A DNA stretch of 64,000 nt from assembly GCF_001640805.2 (NCBI RefSeq), contig NC_066847.1, forward strand, positions 25,969,504 through 26,033,503, given 5' to 3'. Origin of the DNA: Lates calcarifer (Eukaryota > Chordata > Actinopteri > Centropomidae). The translations under genes were made by a program, and so were the position numbers. This document shows, piece after piece, positions 51,526-63,730 of the stretch (within the stretch, counting starts at the first letter, position 1; each line of letters starts with the position of its first letter). The notes beneath the pieces are model-generated. The model was given only the letters and a program-made list of their open reading frames with translations. It was not told the origin of the DNA and did not search any database.

Positions 51526-52308
51526 GTCAGTATATACATTCACACAGACACACAATTGAATGCACACCCAAGTGAACATGCAAAACACACAGGTACATGC
51601 AAATGTTGATGCCATCCCAGAGTAAAAATATAAGACTGATAATTATACAAATCATATATTCAAAATATATACACATACGTTCAACAACAATATATGAAAC
51701 TCTCTCCATTCATCCAGAATAAAACAGTGTGTAAAGTGTTGTTGTTTTGGGGTTTTTTCGTTGTTTTTTTTTTTTTTTTTTTATATGTCTTTATGGCAGC
51801 CATGGCTGGAGGCATTATGACTTTGGGTCTGCCCCATTCTCATGAATATGATATCTCAGTAACGTATTGAGAGAATTTCTTGAAATTTAATACAAACCTT
51901 CATTTGGATTCAAGGATGAATTGATGAGATTTTTGTGGTCAAGGTCACTGTGACCATACAAAACACATTTTTGGCCATAACTTAAGAATTCACACTCTAA
52001 TTAACTGTAACTGGAATGGTTGGCAGAGGCATATAACCAGGAGGTGGTAATTCGAGTTTCAAGTTTAATATATGAGCTAGTGCCCTAATATTTGAATGCC
52101 CCAACTGAAAACTGACCATAGTTGGTGACTGTATTATTGAGAAGGAGTGAATCTATTTACCAAATTACTTTTCCAGCTATATCAATAGATTAAGTTATTT
52201 TTTACTAACATGATCAATGCATTCTGTCCAACTTAAATTCTGTCATTTTTTACCTGAGATCTTTGAGGAGTTTTTGCAATATGTCAAACAACATGTCAAC
52301 CTGTGCAG
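51526..52308 (+). other. trio intron H-I
   Basis: 783 bp. It holds a poly-T run (51763-51782) followed by a dispersed fish repeat (about 51785-52060). Confidence 0.9.
51785..52060. repeat. Dispersed teleost repeat
   Basis: It contains GAGAATTTCTTGAAATTTAA, TTGGATTCAAGGATGAATTG, GTCAAGGTCACTGTGACC and TTGGCCATAACTTAAGAATT in the order known from a repeat that is widespread in perch-like fish. The copy is diverged and its ends are uncertain. Confidence 0.6.
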
Positions 52309-52539
52309 GTAAGCCAGGATGGCAAGTCTCTACTGGACAAACTGCAGCGACCTTTGACCCCAGGAAGTGCTGATTCACTGATGGCATCAGCTAACTACTC
52401 CAAGGCTGTACACCATGTCCTCGATATCATCCACGAGGTCCTGCATCACCAGAGGCAGCTGGAAAACATCTGGCAGCATCGCAAAGTTCGCCTGCACCAG
52501 CGCCTGCAGCTGTGTGTCTTTCAGCAGGATGTACAGCAA
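52309..52539 (+). CDS. trio: trio exon I (spectrin repeat 3, second half)
   Basis: This 77-codon exon lies between ctgtgcag and gtaagg. It starts VSQDGKSLLDKLQRPLTPGS and ends RLQLCVFQQDVQQ. The block LENIWQHRKVRLHQRLQ is essentially invariant in vertebrate trio. Confidence 0.97.
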
Positions 52540-53298
52540 GTAAGGGACACACAGACATAGAGAGCAAAATCAAACTACAGACCTGAACATTTGTGAGCTT
52601 CAGCAGGTTTTGCTGTATACTCCAGGGCACTCACTCACACATGCAAATGTTACAGCAGAAACTGAAGACCTGTCCCATCTTTACCCCATGACTCAGTTAG
52701 CTTTCCTACACATTACACTACCAATGTACAGATCTATCCTACCAAACATTTTTACTGGTATTAATGTTCTTTTTGAGCTTTTCGCAAGGCTTGTCATTAT
52801 GTGGCTGTTAATTTCAGTTTGATGTTCTTGAACCGGAAAAACTAATGTATATTCTAGTAGTTGTTTTAAGAGTAAGACTGGTATTGCTGGAAAAATACAT
52901 TTTTATTCACAACAATACACATGTATCTATACCATATCCATAGTTAATAAAAAGGAAAGGGAAGGCACAATGAATAGCAACACATATGTTAAGTGTTGCT
53001 GTCTTACTATAATTTAATGGTTCTGAAGATCCAAGAAATCGCTGTTGTTTTGCAGAGGGATATTCTGTAAGCATCCATACTGGGATAGTGATATTAAGGA
53101 TATAATATAATCAGCTCCAGCTTCTTCAAAGCCTTTTTTTTCACTACCTCCTGAGTTGTCAGAGTGAGTCTTTCTGTGTGACTGTGTGGATGGCAGAGCT
53201 CCTAGATCAAAACTACTCAGCTGGTGTATGGTGTCGTCTCTGCATTTCTACCCTTTGGGCACAAACTCTTCTCTGCTTCTCTGCTTCTCTGCCCCTCC

Positions 53299-53340
<42 letters not shown>

Positions 53341-53946
53341 GCCGTATCTCTGCACTTCTGTCTCTCCCCTCTTTCATCCGCTCTTTCATCACCCTTTTCT
53401 CTTGGTAGTGGTTTCCATGGTGATGCAATTTACTGTCACATTAAGTGTCAAGGGCATTGTGCCCATGCTCATATGTGTTTGTCCCATCAAAATATTCTCT
53501 CAGAGACCTTGAAAACATCATGAAAATCCCATTCATCACCCCACATAGAAACAGATGGAGTATGGCCATCTGTTTAATAGATAATAAGGTAATTATGTAC
53601 AAAGATTTATAGCTAATCTCATCCACAGTGGAAAAGTTGACACTTTGTACTGCTCTGGATTCCCTATTTGGTAAAACCTAATTGCCCACATTTGTGTGAT
53701 TTAAACATGGTAGAATGCAGATGAAGAAAAAGAGTAAAGAAAGGAAGGATGAGCGGAAGAGTGACCAAGACAGAGTGATGAGGGAGAGACAGATGACATC
53801 TGAGGACTATTGTAACTCCAATGACTGATTACAGCCATTTCAGTCAATTGCACCCCCTACTGCTTAGAAATTTATACTGCAGTCTGTGCAACCTGTTTAC
53901 TTGAGCATATTTAAATGTGTACACATCCTGTGTCGTGTGTTTCAAG
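52540..53946 (+). other. trio intron I-J
   Basis: 1.4 kb. A CT microsatellite lies at 53301-53336; otherwise nothing recognised. Confidence 0.9.
53301..53336. repeat. (CT)n microsatellite
   Basis: A pure CT run in a wider pyrimidine-rich region. Confidence 0.93.
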
Positions 53947-54069
53947 GTGCTGGACTGGATAGAAAACCATGGTGAGGCCTTCCTCAGTAAACACACTGGT
54001 GTTGGGAAGTCTTTGCACAGAGCCAGGGCTCTGCAGAAGAGACATGAAGACTTTGAAGAGGTTGCACAG
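53947..54069 (+). CDS. trio: trio exon J (spectrin repeat 4, first half)
   Basis: This 41-codon exon lies between gtttcaag and gtgggt. It contains VLDWIENHGEAFLSKHTGVG and ends RHEDFEEVAQ. The VLDWIE start is the typical beginning of a spectrin-repeat helix A. The AAG acceptor is less common than CAG but is fixed by protein continuity. Confidence 0.97.
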
Positions 54070-54215
54070 GTGGGTTTTATATGTAATGCATTTGAAAATA
54101 AAAGCTGTGACATCTTTTTTCTCTATGTATCAAATCAGTGAAAAAAAACATGCATGTTGTATTTTTTGAGTAAACTTAAAATCAAATGAAATGGTAGGAT
54201 GAATATTAGATTCTT

Positions 54216-54475
54216 CACCCATCCATGCACTAGCTATAACGCTTATCCTTGAGGGTCGCAGGGGGGCCGGAACCAATCCCAGCTGACATTGTGCAAGGGG
54301 TGAGGTCCCACAGTCCACGGACATAGAGGACTGTGGGACCTCACCCCTTGCACAATGAAACCTGAACACCCAGAGTAAACCCATACAGGCACAGGGAAAA
54401 CATGCCTCGGGTTTGAACCCAGAACTTTCTTGCTCTGAGGAGACAGTGCTCAGCAGTGCACCGCCATGCTGTATA
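54216..54475. repeat. Dispersed teleost repeat with internal hairpin
   Basis: It contains CACCCATCCATGCACTAGC, GAGGGTCGCAGGGGGGCCGG, AATCCCAGCTGACATTG, AGAGTAAACCCATACAGGCA, GGTTTGAACCCAGAACTTTC and AGTGCACCGCCATGCTG. These run in the order of a very common fish repeat. The middle is replaced by a perfect inverted repeat (54287-54357). It occupies most of intron J-K. Confidence 0.7.
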
Positions 54476-54530
54476 AGATGTATGAGATACTGTATTCTCA
54501 TTTTAAATATACTTAATGTTAACATTTCAG

Positions 54531-54722
54531 AACACCTACACCAATGCTGACAAGTTGCTAGAGGCAGCAGAGCAGCTGGCTCAGACCGGAGAGTGTGACC
54601 CAGAGGAAATTTACCAGGCTGCCCACCAGCTTGAAGATCGCATCCAGGACTTTGTGCGACGTGTCGAACAGCGTAAAGTCCTGCTGGACATGTCTGTTGC
54701 CTTCCACACACACGTCAAAGAG
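54531..54722 (+). CDS. trio: trio exon K (spectrin repeat 4, second half)
   Basis: This 64-codon exon lies between catttcag and gtgtgt. It contains NTYTNADKLLEAAEQLAQTG and ends LLDMSVAFHTHVKE. It has the same length and role as exon G, reflecting the repeated two-exon structure of the spectrin repeats. Confidence 0.97.
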
Positions 54723-55544
54723 GTGTGTATTTCCTCTCCTCTCCTCTTCTCTTCTTTTACCACAGTTGCTACCTGTTTTGAATTGTTATTACAGTTTTTG
54801 TCAAATGGGTGACACAAACAAAAATTATTCTGTTTATGCACAATCCAGGAGTTATGAAGTACTTTGCACATCTGCGCCAAAAAACTTACCAAGCATTTGC
54901 TTTTTAAGTCATTGCTTTAATCGTGAGAGAGATTCTACATGTGTGTGTATGGGTGTGTAAACGTGCATCACTCCTCAGAATACTCCTGCACATGTTCTTG
55001 CCAAAGTCATTACCTTCTCTCTCTGCAAACATCTGTGCTTTCCTTCCCTTCTGTAGAGCGCTTGTGTTTACACAAATTAAAGGCAATCTGCCTCATTCTG
55101 CCTCCTCCTTCGCTGTGATAATGACAATCATGCCTTTAATTTTCTGTAGTATTATTTACCTTCTTCCTTAAAAAGCAAATAAACAACAGGCAAACTACAC
55201 AGGACAGGGTAGGATATCAAAGCAACAGTACACCTGTACATGCTAATCACTGCCCTACTGCCTTAATCCCTCTCACAGTGTTATGTTAATGTGAAAGTCA
55301 TCATCTGCTGTACATCTTTGTCAAAATGAACCTCTCTGCGCTGACAGAGCACTGTGCCCAACATGTGTTAACACTACATCCTGTTTACATAGACTCAGAG
55401 ACAGTCAGAGCCATGGTGTTATTAATGAAGCTAGTCTTTAATGTCCATATGGACTAATCTCTTTCACCCCATCTGTCAGCTCACACTGGTGCAGGTCACT
55501 GTGTGTTTTGTGTGTGTGTGTGTGTGTGGTGTGAGCTTTTGTGT

Positions 55545-55583
<39 letters not shown>

Positions 55584-56357
55584 TGTAGGCCACCCCCCCC
55601 TCTCTGTGTGTGTATACAAATGGATGTTTCCAATCTTCCTGCCCATCACCTCTTCTAGTTCTGTAGAAATCTTTGGATGCAATCCAGCACGTTGAAAGGC
55701 ATCAAACAGTTTATTGTGCAGACAGAGCATGAACCACACTGGAGAAGAGGGGATTCATCTGCACTGATTTTCAAGAATTAGACAGATGAAGTTACTCCAG
55801 ATAAAAGGCACAGTCTCCCTATTAATTTCTAGTCTAACCTACTAAAATAAACTGTCAGCAGGCTTTAATAAAAAGCATTTTGTGTCAGATTTATGTCAGT
55901 ATTTATATACATTCCAGATAATGTGTAACTTACTGTATGTTACTAAGCAGATGATGGTAACAATAGCAAAAGTAGAAGTGTTTCTGGGTAGGCAGTAGGT
56001 ACCAGGGTCCCTCTCCTGCAGCCTGGATGGTGTGCCAGGGCTTTAGCGCGCTGAGCCAATTCACCCAGATGGCTAATCTGTTACAAAGATGACCATTCAC
56101 AAAACGCTATCTTTGAACAGAACTGGTTGGATTTGATTTCTGTCTCCTATTCTCTGTCCGTCCATGTGGCATCTCCTCCATCAATTCTTACATCTGTGTG
56201 CAGCTCACACAGCGGCCTGCGTGTCTGCCCCACCCTCTTCCAGCGTGTGTCTGTTGTTAACAACGGCACTGTTTGGTTTGGTTCCTGCTCTTTTCTGTTC
56301 ACTCTGAGGTGTGTGCTGCATTTTAACTGGCTCGCATGTTCTGTCAATCACTGTTAG
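54723..56357 (+). other. trio intron K-L
   Basis: 1.6 kb with a long GT microsatellite at 55510-55583; no coding sequence seen. Confidence 0.9.
55510..55583. repeat. (GT)n microsatellite
   Basis: Two GT runs are separated by a short interruption (GTGAGCTTTT). It is likely length-variable. Confidence 0.93.
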
Positions 56358-56527
56358 CTGTGGACATGGTTGGAGGAGCTTCAGAAGGAGCTGCTGGATG
56401 ATGTGTATGCAGAATCGGTGGAAGCGGTGCAGGACTTGATCAAGCGTTTTGGCCAGCAGCAGCAGACCACCCTGCAGGCTACTGTCAATGTCATCAAGGA
56501 GGGAGAGGACCTCATACAACAGCTCAG
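56358..56527 (+). CDS. trio: trio exon L (spectrin repeat 5, first half)
   Basis: This 170-nt exon lies between ctgttag and gttaat. It contains [20 protein letters not shown] and ends [10 protein letters not shown] plus two bases of an Arg codon completed by exon [17 protein letters not shown] is the trio form (kalirin has VCADSVDAVQELI). Confidence 0.96.
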
Positions 56528-56787
56528 GTTAATATTGTTGTTATGCTATACTGAAGTCTGACTATTGCAGTATATAGTATACACTGGGGTAAGCCACATT
56601 CATGCAGTACATTAGGACTTACAAACACATTCTCTTAAAGCCCTTGTCCTTAGTAATTTGACATTGTTTTTACAATCACTGGGCAATCATGTGATAGTGA
56701 AGTAACAGGAAACTGAAACTGGGAGCCACATCTCTGACCACATATACACTGTACCTATGAATCCTCTGTATTTGACTCTCTCCACAG

Positions 56788-56962
56788 AGACTCTGCCATC
56801 TCGAGCAACAAGACTCCCCACAATAGCTCAATGGCCCACATCGAGAGCGTGCTGCAGCAGCTGGATGAGGCCCAGGGCCAGATGGAGGAGCTCTTCCAGG
56901 AAAGGAAGATCAAACTGGAGCTCTTCCTCCAGCTCCGCATCTTTGAGAGGGACGCAATCGAC
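56788..56962 (+). CDS. trio: trio exon M (spectrin repeat 5, second half)
   Basis: This 175-nt exon lies between tccacag and gtgagt. It reads [20 protein letters not shown], then [20 protein letters not shown] and ends FERDAID. No extra linker of the kalirin type (SAPPSLGEPSEA) is present. Only 260 bp of intron separate it from exon L. Confidence 0.96.
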
Positions 56963-59900
56963 GTGAGTAGGCGGGAGACGGAGGCTTGGTGTATGATGAA
57001 TATTTATTTGTTGCTTTATACTGCAATGTTTGGGCAAAAGTGAGAGTGTGAAAGACTGAAAAAAGTAGATGAAGGTTAAGAGGTTAAGAGAGCAAGAGAA
57101 GGGTGGAAGTGGAGAGACTAATGAGCACTAAAACTCAAAGGAGGGACAGAATTTAACTTCTAGACAAAAGGAAGATGGTGGATGAAAGAGAAAAACTGAG
57201 GTGAAAACCTAAGAACAAAGGTTGGCAGAAATCCAAAAAGGAAGTGTGGAGGTGAGAAGAAGACTGCAGAGAATGTGATAACTTGAGAAAAATAGAATGA
57301 CAGATATGAATGTGCCATATTAAATGATTGTCTTGCATGTTTTTATTTTCTTAAATGCAAAAGGATCAATTACATGTAGCAAGGGGCATACTGGTAAACC
57401 AACAATGACTGTGACTCTGAGCCGATGGACCGTTACACTGTAAAAGAGAGATTGAGGCCTGTAGCGAGGATTCCCGCTGGTTCAAAGCTTGGTTGAATTC
57501 ACAGCAATCCTCTCGCGTGTGCCGCATTAAAAAAGCATTTAGTTCCACTTGATGCATCTCATCCACTGACTCATTCCAATTTTGCCCCCTCCCCTCTCCA
57601 GCTAGCAATTGGCTACATTGTATCTGCTAATTCCTTAATGTCCCACTGTGAGAGTGAATGCATTTCTCAGCTGGCGCTCAGATGACTGCTAATTTAAAAT
57701 ATATATTTTTTGTGTGTTTTCTCGTGATGTTTTATCACAGCCATCGAGTCAGATTTGTTGAGCCGTACTGTGTTGACAGATGAATTACGTTCTGTCATTT
57801 TAGAAGCAAAAGCCTAGAGCAGAGATGCAGGCTTATATTCATGAGGATAATATAAGTACAAAGAAGGGCTGTGGAAAGTAATTGTGACAGACATGGTGAG
57901 TCTGTGAAGCTTGAATGAAAATGTGTGTGTGTGGGGGGGAACGATCTCCAATAATAATCACATTACCTCCTCTGCTCTGAAGGAAATTGAGTATTTATCA
58001 GTTTCATTTCATCATATGGATATTGGTTTGAATCTATGTCAGGATTTTCTGTAAAGTTACAGCCTGTAATGTCTGCCGAACCTGATTTTTCAGATAAATT
58101 TTGGGCTAAGCTCTTTTTGTTTGTGTTAATGATCGGGCGATTATGTAGCTGTTATTATGTTTCTATTATTACCCAGAACATTTGCTTTACCTTTCATGCT
58201 ATTGTCAGCTGGCTTTATTTGCAACAACCTGCAAGATGCAAACTTAGGAGAAGAAGAAATAGACTGCTTCTCATAACATCTACAGATATTAGATAGAATA
58301 GATGTAAAATGTGAAATATAGCTACTTTGTACACCACAGCAGGAGAAAACATCCACATTAACCCCATTAACTTAACATTATATATGGTATTATATTACAA
58401 GTCTGCCCATGCATGAATTCCTCCTCTATTGTGTGCTAATAGAAGTTGTGTTGCTTCTTCAAAATTTGTTGCATCTGTGTTGTTAAGTCCAAAAGAACAG
58501 ATAAGTCCTAACATTAGCTCTGCGTGTCAGGTCAGGGAATGGTGGTGAATCTGTTAATCACTCATGTAGAACACTGAAGTACGCCAACACACACACACAC
58601 ATAAACACAGGATTAATATGACACAGTGCTCAAGCATGAAGATGGGTGGAGGAGGCATTTGTTTCCCTCCACTCCCTGCCCACACCCACACACATGCACA
58701 TGCACTATGACACTCCCTCCTGGCTTGACTTGGGGATGTGTGTCTGAGGAGAGGGCATGAGTTCAGGTGAGACATGCACTCATCTCACAGCGCTTTCTTT
58801 TGTAGATGATAAGCTCTGTGTCCCTACACACCACAGTGAAGAAAATAACAAAGAGGAGACTCATCTCCTCTATTAGTTAGTTTTCACAGTGTTGGTAGCT
58901 GAGGGAAATGGTCTTCTTGCACACAAAGGGCATTTTACTCAACTGTAAGAAGAGAGGAGAGCAGAGTGTAGATGAGTCCTTGGTAAGTTTCTACTTTGTT
59001 GCCAGATTTGTACAATTATCACACAGCTTAGAGATGGTATTGTTTTATTCTGCTGTGAAAAGGTTTGGTAACCTTTGGTAAGATTACACTGTGTGCTAGC
59101 CAAGAAAGCCACATCTCTATACAGAGGAGACTTTGTAGCAGGAGAATTAGTGTGAATCCTAATTCCTTTTGTACATAGACATAAGCCAAGCACGCTTTTC
59201 TGTGTGCAGAGAGAATAATGCTCTTTATTGCAAAAGAGGTTTATCTGACCTTTTGTATAAACATATTCAGTGGAGAGGTGCAGTGCACTAAGAACCTTGC
59301 AGTTATGAAACAGACTTTTATGTGTTGTTTTCTTGACCTACCTGCTGTGCTTGCTGAATATGTGGAAGGAAGCTGTCTTTGAGCATAAGGTGTCCTGTCA
59401 TTGCATTCTTAGCTCAGTAACGGTGGGCACAGCCTGAGCAGCAACGCACTCTATCACCAAGAAATCTGGGGAATATCAAGATGATCCTAAGTTTTTGGAA
59501 TTGCTTGCATCTTGCAGATGTTTTGACCTGGTGTTAACAATCAGACAGTGAAAGAGGAGAGAGAAAGCAAGAGGTTGTACACTGACATCTGCTTAACAGA
59601 AGGTTTTTGCAGCTAAATATGTGTATATCTATGCATGTGGTCCATGAAACTATGCTGCCCCTCATATTGATGAAAAAATCTGTGTTCGACTGATCATATT
59701 GACTGGCCAAGGTACCTGCATGTACCAGCATCAGTTATATTGCGTAACTAAAAGGAATAAAGCTCCACACATTGGAAATTGGCACACTCTTAACTTTAGT
59801 TAAGAACTTAATTCACATAATGTAAGCTGATTCTTTCTCAATATTGCTTTTAATAAAAGCAGATGTCACATGCCTTCAAGGAAAACAAGTTCTCCACATC

Positions 59901-60488
59901 ACACAGCAGTGACAGCAAGCTATTACAACACACAAAGCAAGTCAGGAAACAGGGGATTATTAAATTTACTAAACTGTATTAAAATGCACTCACACAAAAG
60001 TGAAATTATAATTACAACCTGTGGTAGCAGTCCATCTCAAATAAACAACCAATGCTTTCTTCAGTTACAGTAAATAAAGGTCTTGGTCACTGTTTGACAA
60101 TTTACTGTATCTCCATATGCCCCAGGGCAAAAGGTGGTTAAATTTTGAACAAATGTGTAGACAAGTTGAATGTGTTTAAAAAAAGAAAAAAAGAGTCAGA
60201 CAGAGCTGGATGGTGCCAGGATCAAGGTGCCCATGCTATCATGATTCAGTCTGCGTGGGTAGTCATAGACAAGCGCTGACATCTCAGTACATCTGCTTTA
60301 CCAGCCGTGCATCACCAGTGTAATATGTTATCCATTATTATGGCAGTCAGAGTGTTGGATTATAGCAATTAAACTGTCTGAGCTGGTACTCAGAAATTCT
60401 CTTAATCATAAAATTATATAGGTAATGAAATGGTTGTTCTTTTTTCCCTTCTTTTCTTTTCTTTTTTGGTGTGTGAAAAAAGACATTT

Positions 60489-60555
<67 letters not shown>

Positions 60556-60655
60556 CATTGCAAATATATATACATTTATATATATATACATATTTTTTAA
60601 TGAGCCTTCTTCCTGTCCCTGACACTCTCTCTGTCATCGTCCCAACCCCCCTCAG
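56963..60655 (+). other. trio intron M-N
   Basis: 3.7 kb. I see no coding sequence. It has a purine-rich stretch (about 57045-57290), a short GT/poly-G run (57921-57940), and an AT/CA microsatellite near its right end. Confidence 0.88.
60494..60596. repeat. (TA)n(CA)n(TA)n microsatellite next to exon N
   Basis: A TA run, a CA run and two further TA-rich runs end about 60 bp before the exon N acceptor. Confidence 0.93.
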
Positions 60656-60851
60656 ATCATCTCAGACCTGGAGTCATGGAACGAAGAACTGTCTCAACAG
60701 ATGAGTGACTTTGACACAGAGGACCTGACTCTGGCCGAACAGAGGCTACAGCATCATGCAGACAAGGCGCTCACTATGAACAACCTCACCTTTGATGTCA
60801 TCCACCAGGGACAGGAGCTGCTGCAGTATGTCACCGAGGTCCAGGCATCTG
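60656..60851 (+). CDS. trio: trio exon N (spectrin repeat 6, first half)
   Basis: This 196-nt exon lies between cccctcag and gtgagt. It reads [20 protein letters not shown], then [20 protein letters not shown] and ends QYVTEVQAS plus one base. IISDLESWN is diagnostic of trio against kalirin's VTAELDAWN. An AT/CA microsatellite ends about 60 bp upstream of the acceptor. Confidence 0.97.
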
Positions 60852-61214
60852 GTGAGTGAGGGAATGGAATACACAGGATACTCACATTATCTAAGATGAA
60901 TCTGTTGGGACTGAACATTCGTTAATTTTATTTGCAAATAGTAAAGGCATGTATGCTGATTGGTGGAAATAAAAGTCGACAAAGACTGAGGGTAAATGGG
61001 CATAGGTGTAGTTAAAATTTAATGTAGAGTTTATGGAATGAATAAACAACAGATTTGCAGAATCGCTAAGTACCTCTTCATTCCATACCCACTCACCCCT
61101 GTCAGTAACAATAAGTGATTAATGAGGGAATGATAAAGAAAAAAAGGACATAAACAGATATAATAAAGAGATAGATTGTTAGCTGTAATGTAATGAAATG
61201 TCCATTGTGTGCAG
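60852..61214 (+). other. trio intron N-O
   Basis: 363 bp with gt...ag ends; no recognised feature. Confidence 0.9.
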
Positions 61215-61381
61215 GTGTGGAGCTGTTATGCGACAGAGACGTGGACATGGCCACGCGGGTCCAGGACCTGCTGGAGTTTCTCCACGAGAAGCAGCAGGAG
61301 CTAGACCTGGCAGCAGAGCAGCACCGCAGACACCTGGAGCAGTGTGTCCAATTAAGGCATCTACAGGCTGAAGTCAAACAG
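61215..61381 (+). CDS. trio: trio exon O (spectrin repeat 6, second half)
   Basis: This 167-nt exon lies between gtgtgcag and gtatgt. It contains [20 protein letters not shown], then [20 protein letters not shown] and ends [10 protein letters not shown]. This is the trio sequence; kalirin has ELICEKDIDLAAQV here. Confidence 0.97.
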
Positions 61382-63610
61382 GTATGTACTTGAAGAAGAA
61401 AAGGCCCACAGAGTGAAACAGGAAGACAATGGCATTTTCTAACAAAACAAGTCACAAAGGAGCTGGGCTCACAAAGTCTGCTTTTTAACCAGGACAGCAC
61501 AGACATTTTACAGACTTAAAGCATATTTTAATATTATGAGCTGTATATTTAAGATGTTGGAAGTGGAAACAGCTCATACATATATGATCACATATGAATG
61601 CTCACGTGTGTGCATTTCAGAAATAAGCACTCATGAGCCTATCTTTAATGTTTTTTTTCCTCTTGAGACAGAGGTCAAACTGATATGTGGAAAGACACTG
61701 TGACAATTTATTGCTCCAGCATACTGTGATTGTTACAGCAGAGTGTGTTAAAGTACTAAACAGGCTACAGTTTGTTCTGTCTGTACATGACCATGGGTAG
61801 ATGACTCATCCTGTGTCAACAACCCCTCTCTCTCTCTCCTCTTTCTTTCTGTCTCTCTCTCTCATGATATTTCATCCCTCTGTATCTGTCTCTGACTTCG
61901 GGGAATAGACGGAGCGATACATTATGGTTGGATGTTGAGCCAAGGTTCAAAGGGAGAGTGAGATAAATGGAAACTCAGGTTTAAAGAAGACAAGAGAGAA
62001 AATCTGACTTGATAGGGGTGGAAAGAGGTAGAATTTCTCCGCTCATTGTTGTGTCAGTGAAGAACATGTCAACTAACGATTCCCTCCCTGATATTCATTC
62101 AGTAGTTGGATACAAACGCAGTAAGAAAACTGTGAGGAGTTTACAATGTAGCCTACTGGTATTTCAAAGCAAAACCAAAACAAACATGGAGCCAATTTTC
62201 ATAACAAGGCCTGTTATCATGGAGATGCAGCTGAATAACAACAGGCTTTATGCCTCAGCTTGCGCTAGAATTAATGTAAAATTGGACAAAAGTGGTGGCA
62301 GATATGAAATTGAGACTCAGATAAACAAAATTACACTCAAAGTGTACTGCAGCAAAACATTTCAGGAGATGCACATTGATTGAACAGATCTGACAGTGAT
62401 GCCATGGTTTTTTTTTTTCTCATCTCCCCACAGAGAGACAGTGCTATATATACAGCCTATGCCTGTTTGTGCAGATAATAGTGACTTGTAAATCAGAATT
62501 GTCTTAAGAGGTGGCTTCTTTTTCTTAATCTAGTACATATAGTAGAATGAGTAGTATAGTAGAATTCACACTGACTTTCCAGATTTTTGTGTAAAATATC
62601 ACATCACCTGCACTGAATCCTGGGAAAATGACAGCAACCTTGTTAGACTAAAGTTGGACACAACCATAATCTGGTAATTGTAGTCTGTATATTTCTGCTG
62701 CTGATGTATTTATAAATATCCTAGCCTTTTAATCTGGGCAGAGATTACCACTGCTCTACAGTTGGTAGTGCTGCTAATTAATAACCCAGAGGTGGTTACT
62801 CTTTAGGGGTGCTCTCTGCATGTCATTAAGAAATGGCACAGCTTAAGAATAAAGATTAGGGAATAAAGGGATAGAGCAGGGGTTATGACAAAGATAAAAG
62901 CAATGTAATCACAGTAAAGTGGTGTCAGATGTAGTGGCAAGATGAAATATTATGCCGTACCAAACCAGTGAATCATATATGTACTCATCACCTGTTAGAG
63001 TTATGTCATACAGCAGCTCTGGTATTCAGCAGCTAACACACACACATTCCTGTACCGCCTCAGGACATTGCACACGAGATGGAAACATCAGCCCCGTTGA
63101 AGCTGCTGAAAAACAAGAGTCAGAGTCGCGTTGCATCATCACTTTTATAGCCTAAGCTTCAGTTGCACTTCTGCCCGTCACCCACGCAGCAGGTGTGCTT
63201 GCTGAGTCAGAGAGAGGGAGAGGTGTCTTTGAGAGGCTACCCTTTGAATAGAACTAGGCCAACAAAACAATGAGCAAATGGTATTTTGTGCGCATCCAGG
63301 AGCGTGCATTTGTGAGGCAGGGGTTGCGGCGGCTAAAGAGATTATGCACAGAGGGGAGAAGAGATAGATTGGGAGAATGTGTGCAAGGTGAGATTTGAAG
63401 AGAGTGAAGGGATTGGAGCAGGATGCAAGGGAATGAGGTGGTGTTGAAGATGCAATGAGGAAAAATATATGAGAAGAGACAGTTGAAGGGCAAGAGTTGG
63501 TGGCACATGGAGAACAGGGATAGAGGGAGATAGAGAATAAGAATGTTAAAATATAATAACAAAACTTTTTGTGTACCTGTGTGTGATCTGTTTGTCTGTG
63601 TGTGTCGTAG
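61382..63610 (+). other. trio intron O-P
   Basis: 2.2 kb. It holds a CT-rich stretch (about 61829-61862) and a purine-rich stretch (63340-63540). An open frame at 62009-62383 is not recognised and has no support as a gene. Confidence 0.88.
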
Positions 63611-63730
63611 GTGCTGGGTTGGATCCGTAATGGAGAGTCTATGCTGAACGCTGGTCTGATCACAGCCAGTTCATTACAAGAAGCCGAACAGCTGCAGAAG
63701 GAACATGAACAATTCCAACATGCTATAGAG
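63611..63730 (+). CDS. trio: trio exon P (start of next spectrin repeat)
   Basis: This 40-codon exon lies between gtcgtag and gtaaaa. It reads [20 protein letters not shown], then [19 protein letters not shown]. It is the last trio exon in the window. The protein should continue with KTHQSALQ or the alternatively spliced SLFHATSLQ segment beyond 64000. Confidence 0.96.

Larger units (their letters stand above)
22931..63730 (+). other. trio: trio gene body, partial: 16 internal exons
   Basis: Sixteen exons A-P join in one frame, each with an AG acceptor and GT donor and with matching phases. Trio is a large cytoplasmic Rho-family exchange factor that activates Rac1/RhoG and RhoA in axon guidance and cell migration. 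The part present is the N-terminal SEC14 domain followed by spectrin repeats; the catalytic DH-PH domains lie beyond the window. The assignment rests on near-continuous agreement with the vertebrate protein as remembered. Trio rather than kalirin is indicated by the exon N start IISDLESWN, by [16 protein letters not shown] in exons N-O, and by the absence of kalirin's extra linker in exon M. Teleosts usually carry two trio copies, and I cannot tell which this is. Exon A begins inside a codon, so at least one upstream coding exon is missing. Confidence 0.95.

Noticed and set aside
62009..62383. Open frame of 124 codons in trio intron O-P
   Set aside because: It starts at a non-ATG codon, shows no recognisable domain, and lies in an intron without supporting splice or promoter signals.
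22931..63730. Host gene could be kalirin (kalrn)
   Set aside because: Exons F, L, M, N and O carry trio-type residues at positions where the two paralogues differ.
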